This document shows positions 54,534-63,923 of a stretch of 64,000 nt of DNA, piece after piece (position 1 is the stretch's first letter; every line of letters starts with the position of its first letter). The notes beneath the pieces are model-generated. The model searched no databases. It saw nothing but the letters and a program-made list of their open reading frames with translations, and was not told where the DNA came from. The translations under genes and the position numbers were made by a program. The stretch is from Scytolyngbya sp. HA4215-MV1 (lineage in GTDB: Bacteria; Cyanobacteriota; Cyanobacteriia; Leptolyngbyales; Leptolyngbyaceae). The stretch lies in the NCBI GenBank assembly GCA_019359045.1, contig JAHHIA010000001.1, positions 372,001 through 436,000 of the forward strand. Reading direction: 5' to 3'.

Positions 54534-57287
54534 TCAATGGCTGCGTTGGGGTTTGCCGATTCGCTTGAGGTCATCGAGCAGGGTGTAGAGGACGGGGACG
54601 ACGATCAGGCTGAGTAGCGTGGAGGTGATGAGTCCACCGATGATGGTGATCGCCATGGGTGCCCGCAACTCTGCGCCTGCCCCCAATCCGAGGGCGATCG
54701 GCATCATACCCAAAATCGTGGCAGCGGTGGTCATGAGAATGGGGCGCAATCGAATGGGTGCAGCTTTGAGGATGGCATCGGTGCGTGAGATGCCAGAACG
54801 CCTTAGTTGATTGATGTAGTCCACAATCAGAATGGCGTTTTTGTTGGTTAATCCCATCAGGAAGATGATGCCAATTACGGCAATCATGCCAAACTCGCTG
54901 CCCGCAATCAACAGTGCCAACATTGCCCCCACCAGGGAGAGGGGCAGGGAGAAGGCAATCACTAGGGGATCAGTCCAACTACGAAACAGTAGCAATAAGA
55001 CGATGATGATACACAGAACACCTAATCCTAAAGTGGAGCCGAAGCTATTGAAAATTTCGCCAATGCGGGCAGAGTCTCCTCCTAAATCGATCTCAACCCC
55101 TGGTGTAAGGAGCGATCGAGCAATTTTCACCATCTGATCGGTGGCTTCGCCCACACTTAAATTTTGATTCAGGTTGGCAGTGACATGGGCTACCCGCTTG
55201 CCATCAGCGTGCTCAATTTGTAGCACAGTGTCTGTTTTGTTGATCTCTCCTGTGGTCGTCACATCGACAAACCCTGGCAGCTTTTGAACTTGGTCTTTAA
55301 CCTGTTTCGCGGTTTGATTGAGTGCCGCCAGGTCATTGCCTTGCAGTTTGAGTTGCAGCGGCTTTTCACCCCCCGTATCCACAAATTGAATATCTTCCAC
55401 ACCGACAGTGACACCCGGCAGTTTGGGCAATGCTTGGCGAAATTTCTCCTGGAGGTCACTGGTGGTTTGGCTGCGATCGTGTTTCAACTTGACATAGAGC
55501 GTCCCCTTGTTGGGTTCTCCCCAACGAGAGCCGACAATGGTGAATACATTCTGCACGTCAGGCGATCGTCGCACTACGGCTTCTAGCTTTTTGGCAACCT
55601 GGAACGAATCTTCCAAAGGATTGGGCAGGGGAAAGGGGAGATTTGTCAGACCCTGAGCACCCAGATTGGCATCGGCTGCCGATGGGGGCAGTCCGTTGTC
55701 TTGCCCTGCCTCTGGAATGGGGGCAGGAATGGCGGGTAAGGGTGCAGTAAATGTAATGTTGAATTCACCTCGATCGAGTTTGGGGATGAATCCTTTGGGG
55801 ATCAGGGGAACTAACCCAATGCCAACCACCAGGCTGACGATGGCAAGTCCCAACACCAGATAGCGCGCCTTGAGAGACCAGTTCAACAGGCGGCGATACG
55901 CCCGCACAAAGCCATCCCAGCGATGATTTTCAGGAGGGGTTGGGGTCGGTTTGAGCCAGTACACTGCCAGCAGGGGCGACAGCGTGCGTGCAACCAATAA
56001 TGAAGTGATGACGGCGGCTGAAACCGTGATCCCGAAGGGCTTAAAAAATTGCCCAACAACTCCCCCCATTAATCCCACTGGTAGGAAGACTGCCACGATC
56101 GTTAATGTGGCAGCTGTGACGGTTAATCCAATTTCATCAGTTGCAGCAATGGCTGCCTGTCGCGGCGGTTCTCCAGCTTCCAGGTGACGGGCAATGTTCT
56201 CTACATCCACGATCGCGTCATCTACAATGATGCCAACGACCAGCGCCAGTGCCAGGAGTGTAATAGTTTCCAGATTAAACCCACCGATCGCCATCACGAT
56301 AAATGTCCCTAGCAGGGAAGTGGGAATTGCCAGGGCCGAGATCAGGGTCGCTTGCCAGTTCCACAAAAACGGAAAAATGACAATCACCGAAAGCACGACT
56401 GCCAGCGCCAGGGCATCGATCGTGGCATTCGTTGCCTCCTGGATATATTCCGCCTGAGTTGCTGCCAGAAATATCTGCACATCGGGTCGCTGAGTGCGAA
56501 GTTGCCGCACGGCTTTTTCCACCTGCCGCACCACATCCAGGGTATTGGCTTCTCCCTTTTTGATCACCTGAATTGCCAGTGCCTGTGTACCGTTGAACTG
56601 GACTTTAGCGGGATAGAGCGCAGCCGAATTTTTGATTTTTGATTTTTGATTTTTGATTTTTGCGACGTCCTCTTCTCTCCTGCTTTGCGTCTCCGCGTTC
56701 GTAACGTCCGGCGGCTCTGGGCTACCCAACAAGCCGACCTTTAAGACTCCCGGCACCCGTGAGATCGCAGGCACAATCTGATCTTGAGCTACTTTTTTCA
56801 GCTCAGTTAGAGTTTTAGTGCGACTTACGATCGCGTAACTCACTGCTGCTGATTCGTTTAAGTTGAGGGGCAGAACTTCAAAGCTGGCTCCCGATGGAAG
56901 TTTGACCTTTTGCAGGGCAGTCTTCACACTCCGACTCGCCTTTTCCAGGTTTGTGCCCACCTCAAAAGAGAGGTTCACTGCTGTTTGTCCGGGATAGGTG
57001 GAAGAATCGAAATCATCCACGCCTGGCAAGGTCTTGAGCTGTTGTTCGATTGGGTTGGTCAGCTTCGTTTCCGTGTCCAATGCGGTTTGTAGGGGCGCAG
57101 ACGCATTCACAACCACGACTGGAAAGGTAATATCGGGAAATAATGCGTATTTAAGCGAACTGAACGCTAAGATGCCCGCAACGGTGACAGCAATCCAGAA
57201 GCCGATCGTCAGCCAGGGATAGGCGATCGCGAATCTGGAAATATTGAATTTCTCTCTCAAAGAGCCAGAACGAGCGGGTATAGGCAT
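54534..57287 (-). CDS. RND-family efflux permease (HAE1/AcrB type)
   Basis: 917 residues from the ATG at 57287 (MPIPARSGSLREKFNISRFA). A longer frame to 57503 lacks family similarity. Two sets of six helices with large periplasmic loops: LKYALFPDITFPVVVVNASA, ALVVGIIVDDAIVDVENIAR (motif with paired aspartates) and MGLTNKNAILIVDYINQLRR. Between residues about 190 and 225 is an inserted tract (NAETQSRREEDVAK, then IKNQKSKIKNSAA) encoded by intergenic-type repeat DNA. It lies among the hpn genes and may export lipids or drugs. Confidence 0.93.
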   Translation of the reverse strand: MPIPARSGSLREKFNISRFAIAYPWLTIGFWIAVTVAGILAFSSLKYALFPDITFPVVVVNASAPLQTALDTETKLTNPIEQQLKTLPGVDDFDSSTYPGQTAVNLSFEVGTNLEKASRSVKTALQKVKLPSGASFEVLPLNLNESAAVSYAIVSRTKTLTELKKVAQDQIVPAISRVPGVLKVGLLGSPEPPDVTNAETQSRREEDVAKIKNQKSKIKNSAALYPAKVQFNGTQALAIQVIKKGEANTLDVVRQVEKAVRQLRTQRPDVQIFLAATQAEYIQEATNATIDALALAVVLSVIVIFPFLWNWQATLISALAIPTSLLGTFIVMAIGGFNLETITLLALALVVGIIVDDAIVDVENIARHLEAGEPPRQAAIAATDEIGLTVTAATLTIVAVFLPVGLMGGVVGQFFKPFGITVSAAVITSLLVARTLSPLLAVYWLKPTPTPPENHRWDGFVRAYRRLLNWSLKARYLVLGLAIVSLVVGIGLVPLIPKGFIPKLDRGEFNITFTAPLPAIPAPIPEAGQDNGLPPSAADANLGAQGLTNLPFPLPNPLEDSFQVAKKLEAVVRRSPDVQNVFTIVGSRWGEPNKGTLYVKLKHDRSQTTSDLQEKFRQALPKLPGVTVGVEDIQFVDTGGEKPLQLKLQGNDLAALNQTAKQVKDQVQKLPGFVDVTTTGEINKTDTVLQIEHADGKRVAHVTANLNQNLSVGEATDQMVKIARSLLTPGVEIDLGGDSARIGEIFNSFGSTLGLGVLCIIIVLLLLFRSWTDPLVIAFSLPLSLVGAMLALLIAGSEFGMIAVIGIIFLMGLTNKNAILIVDYINQLRRSGISRTDAILKAAPIRLRPILMTTAATILGMMPIALGLGAGAELRAPMAITIIGGLITSTLLSLIVVPVLYTLLDDLKRIGKPQRSH
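56629..56712. repeat. repeat tract inserted in the RND permease gene
   Basis: Four exact copies of TTTTTGA plus a partial fifth at 56629-56662, then GTCCTCTTCTCTCCTGC and TTTGCGTCTCCGCGTTCG, which has the GACGCGGAGAC motif common in cyanobacterial spacers. The tract keeps the reading frame open. Confidence 0.85.
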
Positions 57288-57565
57288 TGTCAGAAGTGAG
57301 ACGAGAGGGCAGTGACGAGGACAAACTTTTAGCGTTAGGGCACAGATGGGATAGCAGAATGGATTAGCTCCAGGATAAATAATCTCAGACCTGGCTGCTT
57401 TTCGATTAAAGTCTGGGGAGAAAGTGCTAAGAAGGCAATAAAATTTCCGGTTTGTCGCATGAACAATTTTTCCAAAAAAATTGAAAATTCCAATCTCTGA
57501 CAACCTTTTTCACTTGGATCAGCCATACTCATCTCCCCATCTCGCCATCCCCCCATCTCTCCAAT
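57288..57565. promoter_or_regulatory. divergent promoter region of RND permease and hpnG
   Basis: 278 bases between divergent starts. No operator or hairpin was recognised. Confidence 0.5.
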
Positions 57566-58297
57566 ATGTCTTTATCCACGCAAATTCATGCCATTCTGGT
57601 GCCTCAGGGAGCAGAGTATCAGGCGGTAAGTCGAGGTTTGGGGGTACTGATGACTCCAACACCTCCTGTTTTGACCATTCCCATTGGGGCGATGCCGCTG
57701 ATTCAACGACTCAAACAGCTTCAGCAAATGGGGGAATTGTCGAGTCAGACTAGGCGGGTACTGCTGCTGGGACTGTGTGGCAGTCTAGACGCGCGGTATA
57801 GGGTAGGAGATGGGGTGGTGTATGCAGGATGCATGGATGGCACAGGGACAATTGCCCATTGGCAAGGTTGTGATCCGGAATTGACGACTCGGATGGGCGT
57901 CTTAACGGGGCTGCCGGAAACAGTGAAAGCTGTTACGAGCGATCGTGTCATTGCGACGGTGGCTGAAAAACACCTCCTGGCTCAGACTTATGGGGCGGCA
58001 GTAGTCGATATGGAGGGCTTTGCGGCTTTAGCCTGGTTACATCAAGCAGGCATTACGGCAGCAGTGGTGCGGGTGGTCAGCGACGACTGTCACCACGACA
58101 TTCCTGATTTGTCTTCAGCCATCACGGCAGAGGGCGCACTGAAGCCGTTGCCGCTGGCGATCGCCCTCTTGCAAAACCCGATCGCGGCTGTCCGCCTAAT
58201 TCGCGGATCACTCAAAGGATTGCAAGCGCTGCAAGCCATTACAACCCGTTTATTTGCCGACGTTCCACCAGTTCCACATACTGCCCCAACGCCGTGA
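57566..58297 (+). CDS. hpnG: HpnG-like adenosylhopane nucleosidase/phosphorylase
   Basis: 243 residues of the purine-nucleoside phosphorylase/MTA nucleosidase superfamily: HAILVPQGAEYQAVSRGL, VLLLGLCGSLDARYRVGDGV, GAAVVDMEGFAALAW (substrate-binding MEG) and VVRVVSDDCHHDIPD. HpnG removes adenine from adenosylhopane to give (phospho)ribosylhopane. The stop overlaps the convergent cyclase gene by 59 bases. Confidence 0.85.
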   Translation: MSLSTQIHAILVPQGAEYQAVSRGLGVLMTPTPPVLTIPIGAMPLIQRLKQLQQMGELSSQTRRVLLLGLCGSLDARYRVGDGVVYAGCMDGTGTIAHWQGCDPELTTRMGVLTGLPETVKAVTSDRVIATVAEKHLLAQTYGAAVVDMEGFAALAWLHQAGITAAVVRVVSDDCHHDIPDLSSAITAEGALKPLPLAIALLQNPIAAVRLIRGSLKGLQALQAITTRLFADVPPVPHTAPTP

Positions 58298-60191
58298 GGG
58301 AGAAATGCTGCTGATAGAGGTGGTATTTCAGGTAGAAATGGCAGGGAAAACCCGTACCGGTAAACTCTGACTCATCCCAGGTGCCGTCTACTCGTTGTGT
58401 AGCAATTAAATATGCAACCCCCCGTTGCATCGCAGTTAATGCAAAATTCTGGGTTGCCTGACCCGCTGCCAGGAGCCCAATCAACGCCCAGGCAGTCTGA
58501 GAAGCTGTGCTAACGCCCTTGCCTTTCAAAGCCGGATCTTGATAGCTCTGACAAGTTTCCCCCCAGCCACCATCAGAATTCTGGCAACTGACCAACCAAG
58601 CCGCCCCCCGCTCAATTTGCGTGCGATAAGCTACGGGTGCAATCAATGCCAGAGCTGACAACACGCCACTGGTGCCATAGATGTAGTTAACCCCCCAGCG
58701 CCCAAACCAGCAACCTTCTGGTGCTTGTTCGTGGGCGAGATAGGCAAGCGCGCGATCGATTCTCTGCGTCTTCGCGTCCCCGTGGCCCTCTTCCCACCTC
58801 ACTCCCAAGCGTCCCAACATCTCCAGCACTCGTGCTGTCACATCAGCCGTATTGGGATCAATCATGGCTTTCAGGTCAGCATAGGGCAAGGCATTCAACC
58901 AGCTTTGGTTGTTGTCCCGATCGAAGGCAGCCCACCCCCCCTCGCGACATTGCATGGAGAAGATCCAGTCCACCGTGCGTGCGATCGCAGCTTGTTTGAG
59001 GGCTTCATTGGGGAGCTTTACCGCCTGCAATGCCATCACCACCACTGCAGAATCATCCACATCGGGGTAAAAGCGATTGTCAAACTCAAATGCCCAAGCG
59101 CCCGGTTTACCCTGCGGATTCTTGACTGCCCAATCGCCATAATCCAGAATTTGCTTTTCTAAAAGCCATTCCCCTCCCCGGATCAGAGCAGCATGATCGG
59201 GAGAAACACCAGAGGCAACCAGCGATCGCATCACCAACGCTGTATCCCAAACAGGAGAAACACAGGGCTGAACGCGATAAGTGTCCGTAGTCTCAATCAC
59301 AAAGCGATCGACGGCTTGCAATCCCCGTTCCACGATCGGGTCAGCAGCAGCGTAACCCAAGCAACGCAATGCCAGCAGCGAGTTCAGCATAGCGGGAATA
59401 ATGCCGCCCCAATCACCTGTCGCTTCCTGGCGCTCCAGCACCCAACGCTCAGCGGCAGCGAGTCCCTGCTGGCGAAACGGGACAAGGTTTTGTCGTTCGC
59501 TGAATTTGAAGACGCCATCTAGCCTGACGAACAGATCACTCCAGTCATCCTGTCGGGGTAGCTCGTAACGGACGTTTTCGATGCCTTCGGTGTAGAGTTC
59601 ATCTAATTGAATGGCTGGTTGGGTCAAGAAGACGGGCTTCTGATCAAACACAATCAGCAGCGGTACTGTGCTGCCTCTTGCCCAACTAGACAGTTCATAA
59701 ATGGTAAAGGGAAACCAGTTGGGCAACAACATCACCCAGGGGGGAATGGAGGGAATGCCGCACCAATTGTAACAACCGATTAAAGCCAGATGGAATTTGG
59801 TAAAGATGCGAGTTTTGCTGATGCCTCCTCGTGCCAGGATGAACTGTCGTGCCCGCGCCATGGTTGGATCAGTAACCGGAACTCCAAGCAACCGCAATGC
59901 CATGTAAGCCTCGACGGAAGTGCTGAGTTCTCCCCCATCCCCGTAAAACAGTTCCCAACCGCCGTGGTCGCGTTGCTGCGATCGCAAATACGCCTCAACT
60001 TTGTGTAGCGAACGGGTCTGGTCAGTTCCCCAAATCTTGTGCAACAATACCACCTCGGCGGTGATGGTAACGTTTGATTCCAGCTCTGCCCACCAATACC
60101 CCTGAGGATTTTGGATCGAGAGAAGATAATTTTGACTGGCAGCGATCGCTGCTTCAGTTTGAGACGCCGACACCCTGTCTTGAGTTTGCAT
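58239..60191 (-). CDS. shc: squalene-hopene cyclase
   Basis: 650 residues with QW repeats (QNPQGYWWAELESN, QQRDHGGWELFYGDGG, QCREGGWAAFDRDN, QNSDGGWGETCQ). The catalytic DXDD acid is in RFYPDVDDSAVVVMAL. WFGRWGVNYIYGTSG is a family landmark. It cyclises squalene to hopene/diplopterol at the membrane. A short extra segment GHGDAKTQR after LGRLGVRWEE is encoded by GACGCGAAGACGCAGAG-like repeat sequence at 58761-58788. Also called hpnF. Confidence 0.97.
   Translation of the reverse strand: MQTQDRVSASQTEAAIAASQNYLLSIQNPQGYWWAELESNVTITAEVVLLHKIWGTDQTRSLHKVEAYLRSQQRDHGGWELFYGDGGELSTSVEAYMALRLLGVPVTDPTMARARQFILARGGISKTRIFTKFHLALIGCYNWCGIPSIPPWVMLLPNWFPFTIYELSSWARGSTVPLLIVFDQKPVFLTQPAIQLDELYTEGIENVRYELPRQDDWSDLFVRLDGVFKFSERQNLVPFRQQGLAAAERWVLERQEATGDWGGIIPAMLNSLLALRCLGYAAADPIVERGLQAVDRFVIETTDTYRVQPCVSPVWDTALVMRSLVASGVSPDHAALIRGGEWLLEKQILDYGDWAVKNPQGKPGAWAFEFDNRFYPDVDDSAVVVMALQAVKLPNEALKQAAIARTVDWIFSMQCREGGWAAFDRDNNQSWLNALPYADLKAMIDPNTADVTARVLEMLGRLGVRWEEGHGDAKTQRIDRALAYLAHEQAPEGCWFGRWGVNYIYGTSGVLSALALIAPVAYRTQIERGAAWLVSCQNSDGGWGETCQSYQDPALKGKGVSTASQTAWALIGLLAAGQATQNFALTAMQRGVAYLIATQRVDGTWDESEFTGTGFPCHFYLKYHLYQQHFSLTALGQYVELVERRQINGL
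58761..58788. repeat. short repeat-derived insert in the cyclase gene
   Basis: TCTCTGCGTCTTCGCGTCCC followed by CGTGGCCC, the same motif family as the GACGCGGAGAC repeats near 54490 and 56690. It adds about nine residues in frame. Confidence 0.6.
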
Positions 60192-60283
60192 ACTTTCCGG
60201 TCATCAAATCGCAGTTAAAAGTGCATTCCGTGGCTACCAAAGAATTGTATGGTGCTTCTGTTCCTAAAAATTGAGATCGCCTC
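60192..60283. promoter_or_regulatory. divergent promoter region of shc and hpnB
   Basis: 92 bases separate the two start codons, so the promoters must be close or overlapping and the genes are likely co-regulated. Confidence 0.55.
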
Positions 60284-61501
60284 ATGAATGAACTCGCTTT
60301 AGGCTTGGCGCTGGTCTCCCTGGTCATTTGGCTGGGCTTGTTGCTCGTTTGGGGGCAATTTTGGCGAGTCGATCAGCAACTGAATGAAAAAAATGAACAT
60401 AGCATAAGCACGCAGGGCAAGGAAGTCCCCGATCGGGCGAATTTGCCAACTGTCTGTGTGGTGATTCCGGCACGGAATGAGGCGGCGGTGTTGCCGATGA
60501 CGCTGCGATCGATCTTGACGCAAACTTATGCGGGTGCCGTTCACACAATTTTGGTGGATGACCACAGTACTGATGAAACTGCCCATATTGCCCGATCGAT
60601 GGCGCAAACACTGGAGCAATCATCGCGACTCACCGTGCTTTTGGGTCAACCGCTCCCTTCTGGTTGGACGGGCAAGCTGTGGGCAGTAGCACAGGGCGTT
60701 CAACAAGCAGAGACAATCGTCCCGCTGCCGGATTATTTTTTGTTGACTGATGCCGATATCCAACACGATCGTGACAATCTCGATCGTCTGGTTGCCAAAG
60801 CCCAACAGGCAAACTTAGACTTGGTTTCCCTGATGGTGCGGTTGCGCTGTGAGAGCTTTTGGGAAAAGTGCTTGATTCCTGCCTTTATCTTCTTTTTCCA
60901 AAAGCTCTATCCCTTTCGCTGGGTCAACCATCCCACCCGTCGCACAGCGGCGGCGGCTGGAGGCTGTGTTCTGATTCGACGGGAGGTATTGAGCCGCATT
61001 GGAGGAATTGCGGCAATTCACCAGGCATTGATCGATGACTGTGCGCTGGCTCAAGCGGTCAAGTCTAGCAATTTGACAATTCACGGGGAGGGGCGAATCT
61101 GGTTGGGGCTGAGCGATCGCACCCGCAGCCTACGTGCCTATCCCACTTTGTCTTCCATTTGGGAAATGGTTGCCCGTACTGCTTTTACCCAACTGGAATA
61201 CTCTTTGGGGTTGCTGCTAGGCACCCTGATGGGCATGAGTCTGATTTATGTTGTGCCTGTGCTCAGCGCCATGGTGGGTCTGTTATTGCATGACTGGGGG
61301 TTAATGCTCGCAGGCTTGGCTGGCTGGGGAGCGATGACGATCGCTTATTACCCCACGGTGCGGTTCTACCAAATTTCGCCGTTGTTTGCGCTGGGTCTAC
61401 CCGCGATCGCGTTGCTTTACACCCTGATGACTTTAGATTCAGCAATTCGCCATTGGCAGGGACGGGGTGGAGCCTGGAAAGGACGAACCTATCAAATCTG
61501 A
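60284..61501 (+). CDS. hpnB: HpnB, hopanoid-associated glycosyltransferase
   Basis: 405 residues. N-terminal helix (LALGLALVSLVIWLGLLLVW), GT2 domain: VCVVIPARNEAAVLPMTLRS, TILVDDHSTDETAHIARSMA, YFLLTDADIQHD (DxD), GGCVLIRREVLSRIGG and ALIDDCALAQAVK, then C-terminal membrane helices. The HpnB family accompanies hopanoid genes. The sugar acceptor is not established. Confidence 0.93.
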   Translation: MNELALGLALVSLVIWLGLLLVWGQFWRVDQQLNEKNEHSISTQGKEVPDRANLPTVCVVIPARNEAAVLPMTLRSILTQTYAGAVHTILVDDHSTDETAHIARSMAQTLEQSSRLTVLLGQPLPSGWTGKLWAVAQGVQQAETIVPLPDYFLLTDADIQHDRDNLDRLVAKAQQANLDLVSLMVRLRCESFWEKCLIPAFIFFFQKLYPFRWVNHPTRRTAAAAGGCVLIRREVLSRIGGIAAIHQALIDDCALAQAVKSSNLTIHGEGRIWLGLSDRTRSLRAYPTLSSIWEMVARTAFTQLEYSLGLLLGTLMGMSLIYVVPVLSAMVGLLLHDWGLMLAGLAGWGAMTIAYYPTVRFYQISPLFALGLPAIALLYTLMTLDSAIRHWQGRGGAWKGRTYQI

Positions 61502-61519
61502 TGACGAAGCAGGCTGCTG

Positions 61520-61768
61520 CTACGTTTGATCTTTGCTCAAGAGTGCTATCCACATATCTGATGGATTACAATAGTAATCAACTTGTTCGATTTTATACTT
61601 CTCAACCTTGGTTCCGGTCTGTAGAAGAATGTATTCGCCTTGCCGAACGCTTCTACCTTGGCTAGTCATGTAAGCCTTTGTGCCATCTCCAATGGCTTCA
61701 AAAAAGTAATCTGAGTCTAATTCATCCTGAGTACAGTCATGAATTTTGATATTTTGCCTTTGAGTCAT
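61520..61768 (-). CDS. small hypothetical protein
   Basis: 82 residues from the ATG at 61768. An ATG at 61819 would add 17 residues, and neither has a ribosome site. The product (MTQRQNIKIHDCTQDELDSD, YFFEAIGDGTKAYMTSQGRS, VDYYCNPSDMWIALL) looks like a small beta-barrel protein. It resembles uncharacterised cyanobacterial proteins of this size. Function unknown. Convergent with hpnB. Confidence 0.6.
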   Translation of the reverse strand: MTQRQNIKIHDCTQDELDSDYFFEAIGDGTKAYMTSQGRSVRQGEYILLQTGTKVEKYKIEQVDYYCNPSDMWIALLSKDQT

Positions 61769-61819
61769 AAAAGGGTTAAGGTTGGGTAGCCCTAGATTTG
61801 CTAAGACCATGGATTGCAT

Positions 61820-62174
61820 CTATATTCTGTAGATGTCGTCCCTACGGTAGCAGTACAGTAAAATTTCTCCTTTCAGAAAAGTTGATCTTTCACCTATCCT
61901 GATCAAAGTATATTAGTTTGTGCAGAAACTGGAATACTCGTCAGGAACCGTTTTCTATTGCGAAAGTAGTAGGATTTCATTGTCCTAAGCTAATAAACTG
62001 GTTTCTAAAATTAGGGTACTCAATGTCCTTGTTGACTTAGCTATGCCACCAGGTTAAGACAAGGGTTCTAAACCCCTTGTCAACGCCAGGCTTTGAAATG
62101 TTATATCGATAACTACTACGATAGCCCGACTTGCCCAAAACGTTTTTTGGGCGGACAGAGCATTGAGAGTCTGG
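61820..62174. other. spacer between small hypothetical and kinase genes
   Basis: 355 bases without a gene. GACAAGGG at 62058-62065 and CCCTTGTC at 62074-62081 form a small hairpin beyond the kinase stop, a possible weak terminator. Confidence 0.45.
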
Positions 62175-63923
62175 CTAGGGTTTGATGAGCGATCGTCCCG
62201 TTTTCCGATGGGATAAAGCCAGTTCCATGAGTCTGAAGGACTGTTGCACAAACATGAGAAAAAGGAGCAAGCTGCTGATGGCAATCACCGTTAACACCCG
62301 TGAATTGTAAAATCCGATGGTTAAGCCCAGCCCAAAGCCAAAACCCAAAACAAGCGTTAGCAGGGCAACCAACATAAGGAGTTTCTTTTGTTCCATCTGA
62401 GCCGCTAGGGTTTCGACGATCGCACCTAGGGCAAATCCCGTAATCATACCGCCCAACAGCCCCACTCCTGACCCAATCACAGCAGCCAATCCGGCAGCGG
62501 TCATTGCACCTGACAACACTTGAATCAGCACAATCCCACCCAGCGTCCCTGCCGACAATGTACAGGCAAGCGCGCCTAGCTGCCAATTGACCGTTCGCAT
62601 TAACCATGCGGCGATCTCAAACCCAATTCCTGCCCCGGCGATCGCACCGAAGTCTGCCATCCTAGAAGACGCAGTCATCATTGTGACAACTCGCAATATC
62701 TGAGTAAAAATCCAGGTATTGCCCAAGGCGAAACATCCCAAAACGGCGAGTAAAGGATAGGGGATGGGATTTCTGGAGGAAAAATTGGCTATCTGAATTT
62801 GAAGAGTGAGTGGATAGCTTTTTGCCAGCGTATTGGTATGGAGCATCAGTTTTCGACGATAGGTCTTGCCTGCCATGAGCCGACGGGTATCGATCGTAAT
62901 TTGACAGTTCACCTGATTGCCTGTGAATGTTGCAGGTTCTACCGCAATCCAGGTGTAAATCTCAGGCGCAGGATCGTGCGGATGAGCAACAATCTCCCAT
63001 TGCCCTTCTAGGGTCGTTTCGGGAATTGGATTGACGATTTTCACTGATTGGGTCAACCAATCGCCTGCTCGATGGGCACTGAATTCCAAAGCTGAACAAC
63101 TAAATTGAGCTTCTGGTGGACGCAGCGGTGAAACAGGAATAGCAGTTAATGCGGCAACTGCATTGGGAAATCGATCTTTTAAGCGAGGCTCCACCATCTT
63201 TTCTAGCCAGCCTACCCACTGCATGTTGAGTTTGGGTACAAGATGTTTAAAACTAACTCGATAGGTAATGTCTACCAAATTGCCCACCTGGTCAGCTTTA
63301 GTGCCTGTAAGCAAGCAGATCAAGGTCATTCCTAGTCCATAGAGATCTGACCCCTCGGTTAATTGTCGATTAAACAACTGTTCGGGAGGCATAAACCCCA
63401 AAGTTCCTTTGACCACGCTACTAATGCCCACCTCTCCCTCTCCCACATGAGCAAACCCAAAATCCACTAAGTAGACATTGCTGTTCGCATCTAAAAGGAT
63501 GTTGGCGGGTTTAATGTCGCGGTGGATGATGGGCGGTATGCGATTTTGCAAATACACCAGAATTTCTAGGGTGGCGATCGCGATGGTTTTAATTTGGGCT
63601 GGGTTCAGGCTGGAAGCGGTTGCTAACGAGGTTGCTGGTTTGTATTCTTGGACTAGGCAAAATCCATCTCCGGTTTGAAAAGAGTTGAGATAGCGGGGAA
63701 TCCCAGAATGGTTCAGATCCTTTAAAAGTTGCACTTCCCGGTCGTGAGCATCGTAGTCAGCCCAACTTACACCTGTCTTAGCAAATTGGAACTGCTTAAT
63801 CACAACCTTTTGTTGTGTCTCGACAGTTGATGCCAGATAGGTAATTCGTCCACCCGCCAGATTATGCCCTAGCGCTTGTTCAACTCGATACCCTTGGTGC
63901 GTAAAGTCTGGAAACTCATTCAT
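62175..63923 (-). CDS. membrane serine/threonine protein kinase
   Basis: 582 residues. Kinase domain at about 10-270: lysine in KVVIKQFQFAK, catalytic loop PPIIHRDIKPANILLDANS, YLVDFGFAHVGEG (DFG) and GTLGFMPPEQLFNRQLTEGS (APE-like). The glycine-rich loop is weak (LGHNLAGGRITYLA). A beta-rich extracytoplasmic-looking segment follows (VKIVNPIPETTLEGQWEIVA), then about six glycine-rich membrane helices (LSAGTLGGIVLIQVLSGAMT, VGLLGGMITGFALGAIVETL). The signal it senses is unknown. Confidence 0.9.
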   Translation of the reverse strand: MNEFPDFTHQGYRVEQALGHNLAGGRITYLASTVETQQKVVIKQFQFAKTGVSWADYDAHDREVQLLKDLNHSGIPRYLNSFQTGDGFCLVQEYKPATSLATASSLNPAQIKTIAIATLEILVYLQNRIPPIIHRDIKPANILLDANSNVYLVDFGFAHVGEGEVGISSVVKGTLGFMPPEQLFNRQLTEGSDLYGLGMTLICLLTGTKADQVGNLVDITYRVSFKHLVPKLNMQWVGWLEKMVEPRLKDRFPNAVAALTAIPVSPLRPPEAQFSCSALEFSAHRAGDWLTQSVKIVNPIPETTLEGQWEIVAHPHDPAPEIYTWIAVEPATFTGNQVNCQITIDTRRLMAGKTYRRKLMLHTNTLAKSYPLTLQIQIANFSSRNPIPYPLLAVLGCFALGNTWIFTQILRVVTMMTASSRMADFGAIAGAGIGFEIAAWLMRTVNWQLGALACTLSAGTLGGIVLIQVLSGAMTAAGLAAVIGSGVGLLGGMITGFALGAIVETLAAQMEQKKLLMLVALLTLVLGFGFGLGLTIGFYNSRVLTVIAISSLLLFLMFVQQSFRLMELALSHRKTGRSLIKP

